Shown: piece after piece, positions 37,390-46,172 of the stretch
Position numbering within the stretch: the stretch's first letter is position 1
Layout of the letters: each line of letters opens with the position of its first letter
Source: Hymenobacter telluris
GTDB taxonomy: Bacteria; Bacteroidota; Bacteroidia; Cytophagales; Hymenobacteraceae
Assembly: GCF_017313265.1 (NCBI RefSeq)
Contig: NZ_JAFLQZ010000008.1
Span: 124,001-188,000, forward strand
Direction of reading: 5' to 3'
DNA: 64,000 nt
Notes under the pieces: model-generated
Told to the model about the DNA's origin: nothing
Databases searched by the model: none
What the model saw: the letters and a program-made list of their open reading frames with translations, nothing else
Made by a program: the position numbers and the translations under genes

Positions 37390-37451
37390 ACGGGCAGCGT
37401 GCAAACCAAACACCCGGTTGTTGGGCGTTGCCAAATTGCGGCCGCGCGAGG

Positions 37452-38054
37452 TTATTCGGCGGCAAAAAAAGTATCAGTGGAATTGGCTTGGGCGGCCAGT
37501 AGAGCAGCCGTGGCCGCAGCGGCCGTTTCGTGCTGGCGCTGCCGGATGCGGCGGTTGATTTCGGCGGTGAGCTTCTGCCAGGTGGCCAACTCACCGGGCA
37601 AGGCAAAATTAATGGCCTCGCGGCCCAGGCGGTGCAGCTGTAGCCGGTTGGTGCCCCGTTGGCCGAACGCCAGCAGCAAAGCGCCCACCGTCATGCCCAG
37701 GGCGGCGGGCATGGTACGCAGCCAGTTCTGAAGAAAACCCAGCAGGAAGCCCGCCAGCGTGAACCCGCCCAGCAACAGCCACAGCAGCCACCGGACCCGC
37801 TTCACCTCGGCCCCCTCCAGCTCCCACCACCCAAACGACTGCCCATGAACTATCAGCGCATCATTGGTGAGCATTAGGCGGCCATCTTCGCTTTGCACCA
37901 CCGCAAACTGCTGCGGGGGCGGTAAAGGCGGCGGACCAACCGGAGGCAGTGAAATCGCCAACGGCGCTGCCGGGTCTGGCTCCGGCGGCACGGCGTTGGC
38001 CGGGGGGCCATCGGGCGGTACGGAGCCGGGCGGGGGAAAAGCAGAATCGGTCAT
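37452..38054 (-). CDS. Hypothetical membrane protein with proline-rich N-terminus
   Basis: A 200-residue protein. The first 50 residues are Pro/Ala-rich (VPPDGPPANAVPPEPD), a small domain follows with LMLTNDALIVHGQSFGWWELEGAEV, then two membrane helices (about 88-130) and a basic C-terminal helix. The middle part resembles membrane-proximal domains of PH-like fold; this is a guess. No function is known. The start MTDSAFPPPG is preferred to an upstream in-frame ATG at 38135. It lies between the FKBP gene and kup on the same strand. Confidence 0.7.
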   Translation of the reverse strand: MTDSAFPPPGSVPPDGPPANAVPPEPDPAAPLAISLPPVGPPPLPPPQQFAVVQSEDGRLMLTNDALIVHGQSFGWWELEGAEVKRVRWLLWLLLGGFTLAGFLLGFLQNWLRTMPAALGMTVGALLLAFGQRGTNRLQLHRLGREAINFALPGELATWQKLTAEINRRIRQRQHETAAAATAALLAAQANSTDTFFAAE

Positions 38055-38141
38055 AAGCAAAGAAACCCCGCTGCCCGTACTCGTCCATACCCAGCGAAGT
38101 GAGGCAGGAGTGGTAGTAGGCAGCGGGGCTTTCAAGGGTGC

Positions 38142-38774
38142 TTAGTTGTTTACTTTCAGCAGCTCTACATCGAAGATGAGCGCCGTATCAGGGCCGATGT
38201 CGCGGCCGGCACCCCGCTTGCCGTAGGCCAGGTCGGAGGGAATGTAGAGGCGCCACTTCGAGCCTTCGGGCATCAGCTGCAACGCCTCTGTCCAGCCAGC
38301 AATTACCTGGTTTACGCCAAACGTAGCGGGCTGGCCGCGCTGGTAGCTGCTGTCGAACACCGTACCGTTGATGAGCGTGCCGTGGTAGTGCGTGGTTACC
38401 TGCGAAGAAGGGCCGGGCTTCTTGCCGCTGCCTTCCGTAATTACCTCGTACTGCAAGCCACTGGGCAGGGTAGTTACGCCCGGCTTGTTTTTGTTTTCAT
38501 TCAGGAAGGCCTGACCTTCTTCTTTGTTGTTGCCCATGTCGTTGGAGAGTTGGTTGTCGTCTTCGTCTTCGGGGCCGCCCATTTGCTGCTGAAGCTGCTG
38601 CATGGCGGCGTGCATTTGCTCTTGGGTGAGGCGGCTTGGTTCGCCACTCAGGCCCTCTTTCATGCTGGCAGCCAGCACGTCCACATCCAGGTCGAGGCCC
38701 TGCTGAGAGAAGTTGCGGGCTAAGTCGCGCCCAATGATGTAGCTGATTTGGTCTTTGAGGCTACTCAGATTCAT
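38142..38774 (-). CDS. FKBP-type peptidyl-prolyl cis-trans isomerase
   Basis: A 210-residue FklB/Mip-like isomerase. The N-terminal helical dimerisation region (about 1-95) begins LKDQISYIIGRDLARNFSQQ and contains an acidic stretch (GGPEDEDDNQ). The FKBP domain follows (about 100-208) with VTTHYHGTLINGTVFDSSYQRGQ, VIAGWTEALQLMPEGSKWRLYIP and LAYGKRGAG. There is no signal peptide, so it is probably cytoplasmic. It catalyses proline isomerisation and may act as a chaperone. Confidence 0.93.
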   Translation of the reverse strand: MNLSSLKDQISYIIGRDLARNFSQQGLDLDVDVLAASMKEGLSGEPSRLTQEQMHAAMQQLQQQMGGPEDEDDNQLSNDMGNNKEEGQAFLNENKNKPGVTTLPSGLQYEVITEGSGKKPGPSSQVTTHYHGTLINGTVFDSSYQRGQPATFGVNQVIAGWTEALQLMPEGSKWRLYIPSDLAYGKRGAGRDIGPDTALIFDVELLKVNN

Positions 38775-38983
38775 AGAATCACTGCTTTTTAACTGCTGAT
38801 TTCAACGCGGCTACCCCGGAGGAGCATCCCCAACCAGCAGCAGGTGAGAGAAAACCGATGGCCCTCTGTGAGCCGCCGGAGTGTGAAGTACCGAAAACAG
38901 CGCAGAATAGATACGGTTTTTTTATCGGCACCCGGTAAGATGCTGATTTAGAATAGAGGTTTCTGGATACTCCTAAACAAACA

Positions 38984-39004
38984 AACCCCGCCAGGGGCGG
39001 GGTT
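38984..39004 (-). terminator. Hairpin terminator of a small gene
   Basis: Perfect 9-base arms (38984-38992 and 38996-39004) with an AGG loop, 25 bases after the stop of the 45-residue gene. Its position supports that small gene being real. Confidence 0.7.
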
Positions 39005-39029
39005 CGGGGAATTTATAGAGAAGCGAAGC

Positions 39030-39167
39030 TTAGCAGAAATGCATTTCTTCCTCGTCGCGGAGGTCGAAAAATAAATTCAGGTCCAGTACCTGAGCAGTCA
39101 GGTAGCTCAAGGAACCAAGGCCCCCGAGGACCAACAGAGAAGAGAAGGCAGCAGTGCTCTTTTTCAT
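39030..39167 (-). CDS. Small membrane or exported peptide, 45 residues
   Basis: MKKSTAAFSSLLVLGGLGSLSYLTAQ looks like a signal peptide or single membrane span, followed by a short acidic tail (DLRDEEEMHFC). No family is recognised. The ATG at 39167 gives a positively charged start, and an in-frame upstream ATG at 39245 is less suitable. A terminator follows directly, which argues for a dedicated transcript. It may be a small membrane peptide with a regulatory role; that is inference only. Confidence 0.55.
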   Translation of the reverse strand: MKKSTAAFSSLLVLGGLGSLSYLTAQVLDLNLFFDLRDEEEMHFC

Positions 39168-39317
39168 GGCAATGAATGGATAAATATGCAAGTCAGCTTG
39201 TTGAATGCAAAGATAATACGAAGCACCGGTAAAATTGTTATGCAAGCATACTTATTTTCAATGAGCAGCTATTTGCACCTGAGTACAACCTGCCCGTCGG
39301 GTATTCCCTGGAAAGGT

Positions 39318-40772
39318 CTAACGCACAACCCATTCCAGCCGTAGCAGGCCCGCCACGTTGCTGGATAAATCCCCGAAATCGTAAGCCACGGCAGGGGTGA
39401 TGGCGAGGCGGGAAAACCGGCACGGCAACTCCGCCAGCAACGACGTTTGCCTTTTGGCGGGGGTGAAATAGGCATCGTTATAGTAGTTGCCATAGTGGCG
39501 TAGGTGCGTGGCAAGTATGCGGTACGCCACGGTCGGGGCTACGCGGCCTTTCAACCCGGCGTGCACGCCCGCCACCCGGTTGCTGATAACGGTTCCACCG
39601 GCCAGCGCGCTGGGGTTTAGCTGGTACTGCCGGGCGGCTTGCTGGCTAATGAATAGCGGCGTTCCAATAATCCGGTCCTTGTATAGCCAGCCAACGTTGT
39701 ACGTGCCGTTGTTGTAGTAGTTGTCGCGGCCCTGGTACAGGATGGGGCCGCCCTGGTACTTGGTATAAATGCCCTCCACCAGCACGTTTTGCAGAAATTT
39801 CGAGGTTGGGTTTTCCCAGCTTAGCCCCAGCAGCCGGTCGCGCCCCAGTATTTTCAGGCCCTTGATTTGGTCGCGCTGGTTGAGGTTGGCGGTGTCGGCC
39901 ACGCCCTTGTCGAAGATGGTTTGGGTGTAGAGCCGGATGGTTGTGTGGTTTTTGCGGAAGGTCAGGCCAAAATCGGGCACCAGAAGGTGGTTGCCCACGG
40001 CGTTGTCGTTGTCGATGGGGCCTTGCTGATACACTGGGTCGGCGGCGTTGCCGCTGCGGGCGGCCACAATGCGGAGGTAGTCTTTGAAGCGGCTCGGCGC
40101 CCGGCCCGAGGGAAACACCCCGCCCCACTGCGCGAAGTGCGTAAGGCCGCCATATACGCTCAGCTTGTCGCGGCCCACCTTTACGTACAACGACTTCTGG
40201 TGCAGCAGATACTTCTTGATGAAGCCTTGGCTGCCAAACCAGCCGTGCGCAAAATTGCCCTTGAACTGCACCAGGCTCCTTGTGAAGGGCACATTGGTGT
40301 ACTCCGTAACGGCCAGCTCCACTTTGGGCAGCGGCAAGGCGTTGCCGCTGATACCGAACGAGCCGCTGCTCAAACTGGGGTCGAGGGTGCCAGTGGTTTC
40401 GCGGTAACGGCCGGCCCGCAGCTGCCACGCACCATAGCCGACCTTGCCGTAGCCTTCCTGCAAAAAGGTGCTTCTGAAGTGGCGGTTGTTGTACACGGCC
40501 AGCCCGTAGCCAGCCACCCAGCGGCGGCGCGGCGCAGCGGTAACGGCAGCGGCCCCCAGGGCATGCTCGTTGCCCAACGTGAAAAACGTAGAAAGGTCGG
40601 CTTGCTGGCTGGATATGCTGCCGTAGCGGTTGGCAACACTCCATAGGGGCTGGTAGCCTTGCGAAGCCAAAGTGGCCAAAGTGCCCACCGTAACACGCAG
40701 TGAATCCAGGTGTTGGGCCTGTAAGCTGCCCAGGATGCCCAAGAGGAATACAAGAAATAAAAGTCTCTTCAT
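39318..40772 (-). CDS. Capsule assembly Wzi-family outer-membrane protein
   Basis: A 484-residue predicted beta-barrel with a signal peptide (to SLQAQ). The strands include WLYKDRIIGTPLF, IRLYTQTIFDKGVADTANLNQ and a C-terminal aromatic/hydrophobic strand LLRLEWVVR. The overall pattern, with GSQGFIKKYLLHQKSLYVKVG and GLSWENPTS, fits the Wzi family, whose Escherichia member anchors capsule at the outer membrane. No capsule export genes adjoin it; the deacetylase 200 bases away may act on the same polysaccharide. Confidence 0.82.
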   Translation of the reverse strand: MKRLLFLVFLLGILGSLQAQHLDSLRVTVGTLATLASQGYQPLWSVANRYGSISSQQADLSTFFTLGNEHALGAAAVTAAPRRRWVAGYGLAVYNNRHFRSTFLQEGYGKVGYGAWQLRAGRYRETTGTLDPSLSSGSFGISGNALPLPKVELAVTEYTNVPFTRSLVQFKGNFAHGWFGSQGFIKKYLLHQKSLYVKVGRDKLSVYGGLTHFAQWGGVFPSGRAPSRFKDYLRIVAARSGNAADPVYQQGPIDNDNAVGNHLLVPDFGLTFRKNHTTIRLYTQTIFDKGVADTANLNQRDQIKGLKILGRDRLLGLSWENPTSKFLQNVLVEGIYTKYQGGPILYQGRDNYYNNGTYNVGWLYKDRIIGTPLFISQQAARQYQLNPSALAGGTVISNRVAGVHAGLKGRVAPTVAYRILATHLRHYGNYYNDAYFTPAKRQTSLLAELPCRFSRLAITPAVAYDFGDLSSNVAGLLRLEWVVR

Positions 40773-40946
40773 GCAGGCTGCGTAGGCAAGAAATTAAATA
40801 AGCCGTTAAATATATAGCGGTTTCACGAACGGTGGAGCAGCTGGCTGCTGCCGGTCCGGCACGGATACCGTGTGCGAAACGGCTGTAGCATAGCAGGACA
40901 TCCAGCTATGCTTTTTCAAACAGTGCTATCTGCTAAAAACAAAAAC

Positions 40947-40970
40947 GCCCGGCTTCACACGAAGCCGGGC
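40947..40970 (-). terminator. Hairpin terminator of the deacetylase gene
   Basis: Perfect 10-base arms GCCCGGCTTC (40947-40956) and complement (40961-40970) with an ACAC loop; a run of T follows on the minus strand. Confidence 0.82.
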
Positions 40971-40990
40971 GCCCGTTGGGAACCTAGAAA

Positions 40991-41806
40991 TTAGCGCGGC
41001 GTGCTTGGATTGCGCTGCTGATAGGCTTTCACTTTTTCGGCCACTTCCACCATCGGGGCCACCCAAATATCCTTTTCGTGGGCCTTGAGGTAGCGTAAGA
41101 GCTGGCGGTGCGCCTGCAAATCCACGTTGAGGGCGTGGCCACCCCCTACGCCGTGAAACAGAAACACCAGCAGCGTGTGAGACTGTTGCGCCTTCTTCAC
41201 CAAATCGAGCATGTACTCCGCCGACTGCCCGTTGATGGAGTAGGCATCGATGTTGGTCAGGTCTATCTGGGCCGCGGTTTGCAAACCGCCCGTAACGCCC
41301 CGCGCGCCCACAAAGTCGTTCTGGAGCTGGTCGTAGAACCGGACGCCCCCGATTTGCAGGTCGCCGCAAGGGTAGGCGAAGGTGCGGGCGGTTTTGCCGT
41401 CGATGGCGGCTAGCAGAGTGTTGTTGGCCTTGATTTCACTGACGGCCCGCGTGACGGTGTACTTGCTCAGATCGTTGTCGGGCGTAACGAAGCCGCGGCC
41501 GGGCAGGCTTCCGTCGCAGGGGTGCATGAGGGCGTGGTTGCCCAGCTCGTGCCCGCGCTGGGCGGCCCGGCGCCACTCCGGCAGCCGCCGCGCCACCACC
41601 CCCGAGGAGCCAATCAGGTAAAAGGTGCCGCGCAGCTTCACCGAATCGAGGGCCGGTACCACGTTGTCGAGGTCCACGTCAATGGCGTCGTCGTAGGTCA
41701 GCACCACGGCACACTGCTTGTTGTTCCAAACGGTTTGGGCGGAGCTGGTGGCGGGAGTAACAAGCAGCAGGAGAAGTGCGGCGCGGCAAATTTTCAGGAA
41801 GTTCAT
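40991..41806 (-). CDS. Secreted polysaccharide deacetylase-family protein
   Basis: A 271-residue exported CE4-like enzyme. The signal peptide ends near TSSAQ. The first motif reads VVLTYDDAIDVDL (TYDD in place of TFDD), the metal histidines lie in LGNHALMHPC, and RTFAYPCGD is motif 3. It likely removes acetyl groups from a surface polysaccharide. The start MNFLKICRAAL is chosen for its signal peptide; the upstream frame to 41944 overlaps the promoter region of the divergent gene. It is distinct from the lipoprotein deacetylase at 15683. Confidence 0.85.
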   Translation of the reverse strand: MNFLKICRAALLLLLVTPATSSAQTVWNNKQCAVVLTYDDAIDVDLDNVVPALDSVKLRGTFYLIGSSGVVARRLPEWRRAAQRGHELGNHALMHPCDGSLPGRGFVTPDNDLSKYTVTRAVSEIKANNTLLAAIDGKTARTFAYPCGDLQIGGVRFYDQLQNDFVGARGVTGGLQTAAQIDLTNIDAYSINGQSAEYMLDLVKKAQQSHTLLVFLFHGVGGGHALNVDLQAHRQLLRYLKAHEKDIWVAPMVEVAEKVKAYQQRNPSTPR

Positions 41807-41954
41807 TGCTAGCTTTTGATTAACTGAGTGAGGCGCCGCGTGGGCGGTAGGCCATAGCGACAAGTTTAGCACAATACCTAACCGAAGAGCAGTGGATGGT
41901 GGCATTTTATTTGCGTTTCGATTTTCAAGACAAACCTTTACCAATCAATACGCT

Positions 41955-42296
41955 ATGAAATCATTGTTTTTGGCCATTGTCCTTACGGGCGCGGCCCTTA
42001 CTGCGCAAGCTCAGCAGCCAGTGGCAGGCAGCAGCGCCATTAAGCGCACCGAAGAGTATTGCCAAGTGCAGTCCTGGGCCAAATTAAACGGGAAGTTCGT
42101 CGTTGCCATCGATTACGGACAAGAGAGGAAGTTACTCTCGGCCAACGTCTACCGGGATGCCGCCGGTCAACCCATAGAGTTCAACTCGGTTATTGACGCC
42201 TTGAACTGGTTGAACTCTCAGGGCTGGGAATTGGTGAATGGCTACGGCGAAGGCACCACCAACACATTTGTTATGCGCCGCCGACTACCCTCTTAA
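41955..42296 (+). CDS. Small secreted protein of unknown function
   Basis: A 113-residue exported protein with a signal peptide (MKSLFLAIVLTGAALTAQAQ). The mature domain reads VVAIDYGQERKLLSANVYRDAAG, then NSVIDALNWLNSQGWELVNGYGEG, and ends FVMRRRL. The pattern of a WELVN segment after a helical ALNWLNSQG resembles small DUF4177-like domains, but I cannot assign it firmly. A hairpin terminator follows at 42327-42365, shared with the OmpA gene on the other strand. Confidence 0.75.
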   Translation: MKSLFLAIVLTGAALTAQAQQPVAGSSAIKRTEEYCQVQSWAKLNGKFVVAIDYGQERKLLSANVYRDAAGQPIEFNSVIDALNWLNSQGWELVNGYGEGTTNTFVMRRRLPS

Positions 42297-42326
42297 AAAG
42301 CGAAAACGGCTACGCCAAGGCATAGA

Positions 42327-42365
42327 GGAACCCCACTGCAAGGCAAGGCGCTGCTGTGGGGTTCC
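42327..42365. terminator. Hairpin terminator between convergent genes
   Basis: Perfect 10-base arms GGAACCCCAC (42327-42336) and complement (42356-42365). The right arm lies just inside the intergenic space before the OmpA-family gene stop. Confidence 0.78.
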
Positions 42366-42368
42366 CGC

Positions 42369-43427
42369 TTATTCCACCTCGGCTACTTCCACGCGGCGGT
42401 TGCGGGCGTCGGGCGAGGGGTACAGGGGCTGGGTGTCGCCGTAGCCCATGGTGCTGATTCGCTCGGCCGCCACGCCGGCTTTCACCAGGTACGTTTTCAC
42501 GGCTTCGGCCCGCTGCTCGGATAAGGTCTGGTTTTTCTGCGGCTCCCCAATTTTATCGGTGTGGCCGGCCACGCGCAGCTTGAGGGTAGGGCGGGCTTTC
42601 AGCTCGGTAGCCAGCTGGTTGAGCGCCGGAAAGCCGTCGGGTAGCAATTCGGCGGTACCCAGCTTGAACAGCACCTTGGGCAACACCACGGGGGCCGGGG
42701 CAAGCAGCGGCGCTGGGGCGGTGCGCGCGGTGTCCAGCTCCACCGGGGCCGGGGCAATGGGCTCAGGAGTGGCTGGTTTGGCGCCGGTTACCTGAATGGT
42801 GATGGGCACGGCCGCGTTCTGGCGAGTGGGATAGTAGCTTTGGGTGAGGTAGAAGGTGGTGGTTTTGGTGAGCGTGGTGCGGTAGGTGTTGCCAGTGGCC
42901 ACGGGCTGGGTTAGGGCGGCATCGGCGTACCACAGCACGTTGCGGCCCGATACCCGGTGCGTGGCCTCGGCCCCGGCCGCCACCGTTGCCGCCGACTTCA
43001 GCTTGACGCGGTAAAACGTGAAGGTGCCCACGTCACAGTCGCCCTGGGGGCGGTAGGTGGCCCGGCCGGTTAGCTTTTCCAGGTTGGGGTCGTAGGTGAA
43101 GGTGATGGCGCCTTCGCACCAGTAGGTGAAGGGGGAGCGGCCGGTTTCGTTGAGTTTCTGCACGTGCTCCAGCTGGAGGCCGCCGGCTGTACGGGTGCCC
43201 TGCACCTGAAACGTGGCTGATATACCTGGCTGCCCGCCCAGTTCCTGGTAGAGCACCCCTATCAAGGAGTTGCCTTTACTTTTCTGCACCCGGAGCACTG
43301 CCGGCCAGTTGATGCCTGGCTCGTTGGTGTCGGTTTCTACGCCCTGCCATACGCCCGTCAGGGATTGGGCCTGCACGGAGCCGCTTAGCAGCAGAACCAC
43401 CATGCCATACCAAAAGCTGCGTTTCAT
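42369..43427 (-). CDS. OmpA-family outer-membrane protein
   Basis: A 352-residue exported protein. Signal peptide to SVQAQ, an N-terminal beta domain (about 22-140) starting SLTGVWQGVETDTNEPG, a Pro/Ala-rich linker (about 215-245), then an OmpA C-terminal domain (about 245-350) with LRVAGHTDKIGEPQKN, LSEQRAEAVKTYLV and ARNRRVEV. The Asp and Arg of the peptidoglycan-binding site are present. The N-terminal domain resembles lipocalin-like modules of Bacteroidota. It probably ties an outer-membrane or periplasmic function to the wall. Confidence 0.9.
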   Translation of the reverse strand: MKRSFWYGMVVLLLSGSVQAQSLTGVWQGVETDTNEPGINWPAVLRVQKSKGNSLIGVLYQELGGQPGISATFQVQGTRTAGGLQLEHVQKLNETGRSPFTYWCEGAITFTYDPNLEKLTGRATYRPQGDCDVGTFTFYRVKLKSAATVAAGAEATHRVSGRNVLWYADAALTQPVATGNTYRTTLTKTTTFYLTQSYYPTRQNAAVPITIQVTGAKPATPEPIAPAPVELDTARTAPAPLLAPAPVVLPKVLFKLGTAELLPDGFPALNQLATELKARPTLKLRVAGHTDKIGEPQKNQTLSEQRAEAVKTYLVKAGVAAERISTMGYGDTQPLYPSPDARNRRVEVAEVE

Positions 43428-43696
43428 TGTACTAAGTAATCGTAGGTTGCTGCAAAGAGTCGGGGACGGGCCGGCAAGTTGCTTTCAACTAGTAAAAGGG
43501 CATCGTGTCGGCCGCCCTGGTGTCAGTTCCCCAACTGTAGAACCGGTGCGTTCGGTTTCCTGGCCGGCAGGTATCCTGAGGGCCGCCAGCTTCTGGGCTG
43601 TGCCCCAACCATCCGGCACGAAAAACGGCCTACATTTAAGCATGAATTCGGGACTGAGTTGGGCCCGTACTCATTCTGGTAGCAAACGTATAGTTC

Positions 43697-44053
43697 ATGA
43701 AATTCACCCGCCTGTATGCCGCCCTGCTGGCGCTGCCGCTGTCCGCCAGCCTGGGCTGCGACAAAGACACCGACGAACCTTTGAAACCCTGCGAGAGAGG
43801 GAACTACAGCATCACTATAATCAAGTTTGGCAATACAGCTGTGCGGCACTCTATCCGCATAGTGTATTCCACCACTAGAATAGAGGAGAAGACAGTGGCC
43901 GCTGGAAAAGGCGCCGATACGGTGAACGTTTCGGCAGGAACGTATCCTCTGTCGATTTCCAGTATCAGCGGCAGCAACCAGGTATTGGAAACAGTTAACA
44001 GAACTGTGGTAGCCGAACGGTGCAACGAGCAAACCATAAGCGTACCTTTCTAA
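43697..44053 (+). CDS. Small hypothetical lipoprotein
   Basis: A 118-residue protein with the signal peptide MKFTRLYAALLALPLSASLGC, lipid-modified at C21. The rest is a small beta domain (NYSITIIKFGNTAV, ADTVNVSAGTYPLSISSI, NRTVVAERCNEQTISV) with a likely disulfide. No family is recognised. It stands alone between divergent and convergent neighbours. Confidence 0.72.
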   Translation: MKFTRLYAALLALPLSASLGCDKDTDEPLKPCERGNYSITIIKFGNTAVRHSIRIVYSTTRIEEKTVAAGKGADTVNVSAGTYPLSISSISGSNQVLETVNRTVVAERCNEQTISVPF

Positions 44054-44133
44054 TGGTTCCCGCGGATACGGGTGGCCTCGCGTAAGCAGGCTCCGGTAGC
44101 ACTTAATGATAGTTGGCCTGGTGGCTTTCCAGT

Positions 44134-45960
44134 CTAATAGCCGCTCCGGGCCCTGTTCTGAATGCGCTTTTCCCAGCGCTTGCGCTTGGGGGCAATGTAG
44201 CCGCGCAGGTATTTCTCCATCACCATCACGGCGCAGGGCGCAGCGGCCGTGGCTCCGAAACCCGCATTTTCCAGGTACACCGCCACGGCTATTTTGGGGT
44301 TGCTGGCCGGGGCGAAACCCACGAAGGCGGCGTGGTCGTCGCCTTCGTCGTTTTGCACGGTGCCGGTTTTGCCGGCTACCGTAATGCCCACGTCGGCGAG
44401 GCTGGAGGCGTCGGCGGTGCCGCCGCGCTGCATGACGGCCACCATGCCGGGCACGAGGGCGGCAAAGTGGGCGCTGTCGATGAGGGTACGGTGCTTTTCA
44501 GTGAAGCGCGCTAGTGGCCCCCCGTTCCCGACGGCGCGCACCAGATGCGGCGGGTAGTACCAGCCCCGGTTGGCAATAATGGCCGCCATATTGGCCATTT
44601 GCAGGCCCGTTAGGTTGATTTCGCCCTGCCCGATGCTGAGTGAATAGATGGAACGGTAGGTCCAGTTGCGGGTGCGGCGGGCTTTGTCGTAGTAAGCTGG
44701 GGTGGGCAAAAAGCCGGGCGCCTCGCGCGGGACGTCCACGCCCAGTACCGAATCCAGCCCGAACGAGCGGACGTAGCGCCGCCACTGGGCCAGGTTGGCG
44801 TGGCGGGCCGCTACCGTGTCCTGCACCAAGCTGTCGGGCACGCAGTCGATGAGGTTGCGCATCGTCTGGTAGAAGTAGGGGTTGCAGCTGTACTTGAGGC
44901 CCAGGGTTAGGGTTTTGGCCTGCGGGTGGTGGTGCACGCAACTCACCAACGACTGGTCGCAGCGGAAGGAAGTGGCGGGCGTGATGGCGCCTAGCTGCAA
45001 GGCCACCGCCGCATTTACCAGCTTAAACACCGAGCCGGGCGGATTAGCCAGCATAGCCGGCCGGTTGATGAGCGGCATATCTTCGCTTTCCAGCAACTCG
45101 GCGCGCACCCCGGCCTTGTCGGGCGCGGTGATGGTGGCCGCGTCATACACCGGCGCCGACACGTAGGCCAGGATTTCGCCGGTGCGTGGGTCGAGGGCCA
45201 CCAGGTAGCCGCGGCGGTTGCCCAGCAGCTTTTCGGCGTAGGCTTGCAGCTTCACATCCAGGGTGAGGTGCAAATCCTGGCCTTGCCGAAAGGTGGTGTC
45301 TTGGGCCCAGGTGCCGTGCTCTTTGCCCTTGGCATCCACCAGCGGGTGCAGGTAACCGTGGCGGCCCGTAAGCAAGCCGTTGTAGTAGCTTTCCACCCCG
45401 CCGTTGCGCAGCCGATAGAACCGGCCCCGCCGGTAGCGCCGGGCCTGGCGGTAGAAGCCCTGCGCTTCGCTGGCTCGGTAGCCCAGCACCGCTGCCCCCG
45501 CGCTGGTGGTGTAGAGGCGCTGCTGCCGCTCAAGCAAACTAAGCATGGGCCAGGCGGCGCTATCCCGGCGCACGCGCTTCACTTCGGCGGCGGTGAGGCG
45601 CAACTGAACCGAGTTGCTGGGCCGTGCGCCTGGGTAAGGCAGGGCCTCGGCAATGCGCCGCCGCACAGTGGTGGAATCCCAGCCCAGCAGCTCGCCCAGC
45701 GCCAGCGTGTCGAGCGGGGGGCGGCGGGGCAGCTTCAGCAGGAAATACGCGCGGGTGTCTACCAGCACCGAGTCGTTGCGGTCCAGCACGCGGCCCCGGA
45801 TCAGCGAGTCGTTCACTACCACGCGCCGCCGGGTGTAGACTTCGCCGGTTTCGGGGTTCTTAACTGGAACGTCGGTTTGCTGGTCGGGGGAGGAGCAGGC
45901 AGCCAGGCCCAGTAGCAGAGCCAACAGAATAATTCCCCATATGGTCGAAGCCGTGCGCAT
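44134..45960 (-). CDS. Penicillin-binding protein 2-like transpeptidase with lipoprotein signal
   Basis: A 608-residue class B PBP that cross-links peptidoglycan. The PBP dimerisation region spans about 50-225 (RGRVLDRNDSVLVDT is the usual start). The transpeptidase domain has S310-x-x-K313 (PGSVFKL), S358-C-N360 (KYSCN) and K531-T-G (AGKTGT). The N-terminus reads LLGLAACSS, a good lipobox with C22, in place of the plain membrane anchor normal for MrdA/PBP2. It may be a second, specialised PBP2; whether a standard mrdA exists elsewhere cannot be seen here. Confidence 0.9.
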   Translation of the reverse strand: MRTASTIWGIILLALLLGLAACSSPDQQTDVPVKNPETGEVYTRRRVVVNDSLIRGRVLDRNDSVLVDTRAYFLLKLPRRPPLDTLALGELLGWDSTTVRRRIAEALPYPGARPSNSVQLRLTAAEVKRVRRDSAAWPMLSLLERQQRLYTTSAGAAVLGYRASEAQGFYRQARRYRRGRFYRLRNGGVESYYNGLLTGRHGYLHPLVDAKGKEHGTWAQDTTFRQGQDLHLTLDVKLQAYAEKLLGNRRGYLVALDPRTGEILAYVSAPVYDAATITAPDKAGVRAELLESEDMPLINRPAMLANPPGSVFKLVNAAVALQLGAITPATSFRCDQSLVSCVHHHPQAKTLTLGLKYSCNPYFYQTMRNLIDCVPDSLVQDTVAARHANLAQWRRYVRSFGLDSVLGVDVPREAPGFLPTPAYYDKARRTRNWTYRSIYSLSIGQGEINLTGLQMANMAAIIANRGWYYPPHLVRAVGNGGPLARFTEKHRTLIDSAHFAALVPGMVAVMQRGGTADASSLADVGITVAGKTGTVQNDEGDDHAAFVGFAPASNPKIAVAVYLENAGFGATAAAPCAVMVMEKYLRGYIAPKRKRWEKRIQNRARSGY

Positions 45961-46172
45961 GGGGTAAAGCTAGGCAATTGGCAGAAGGTACGCCCGTGGT
46001 CTTCGACTAACGGGGTCGGTGGCCATTTAAACCCAGCATAATGCGCTATTGTGGGGGTTGCCCGCTACCGGCCGGCACGTAGGAGGGAACATACAAGTCG
46101 CTTACTTAGCACGACCTTCGGAAGCTGAACATATAGCTGCCCCATAGGTTATTCGCTACTTGTTGTATCCCG

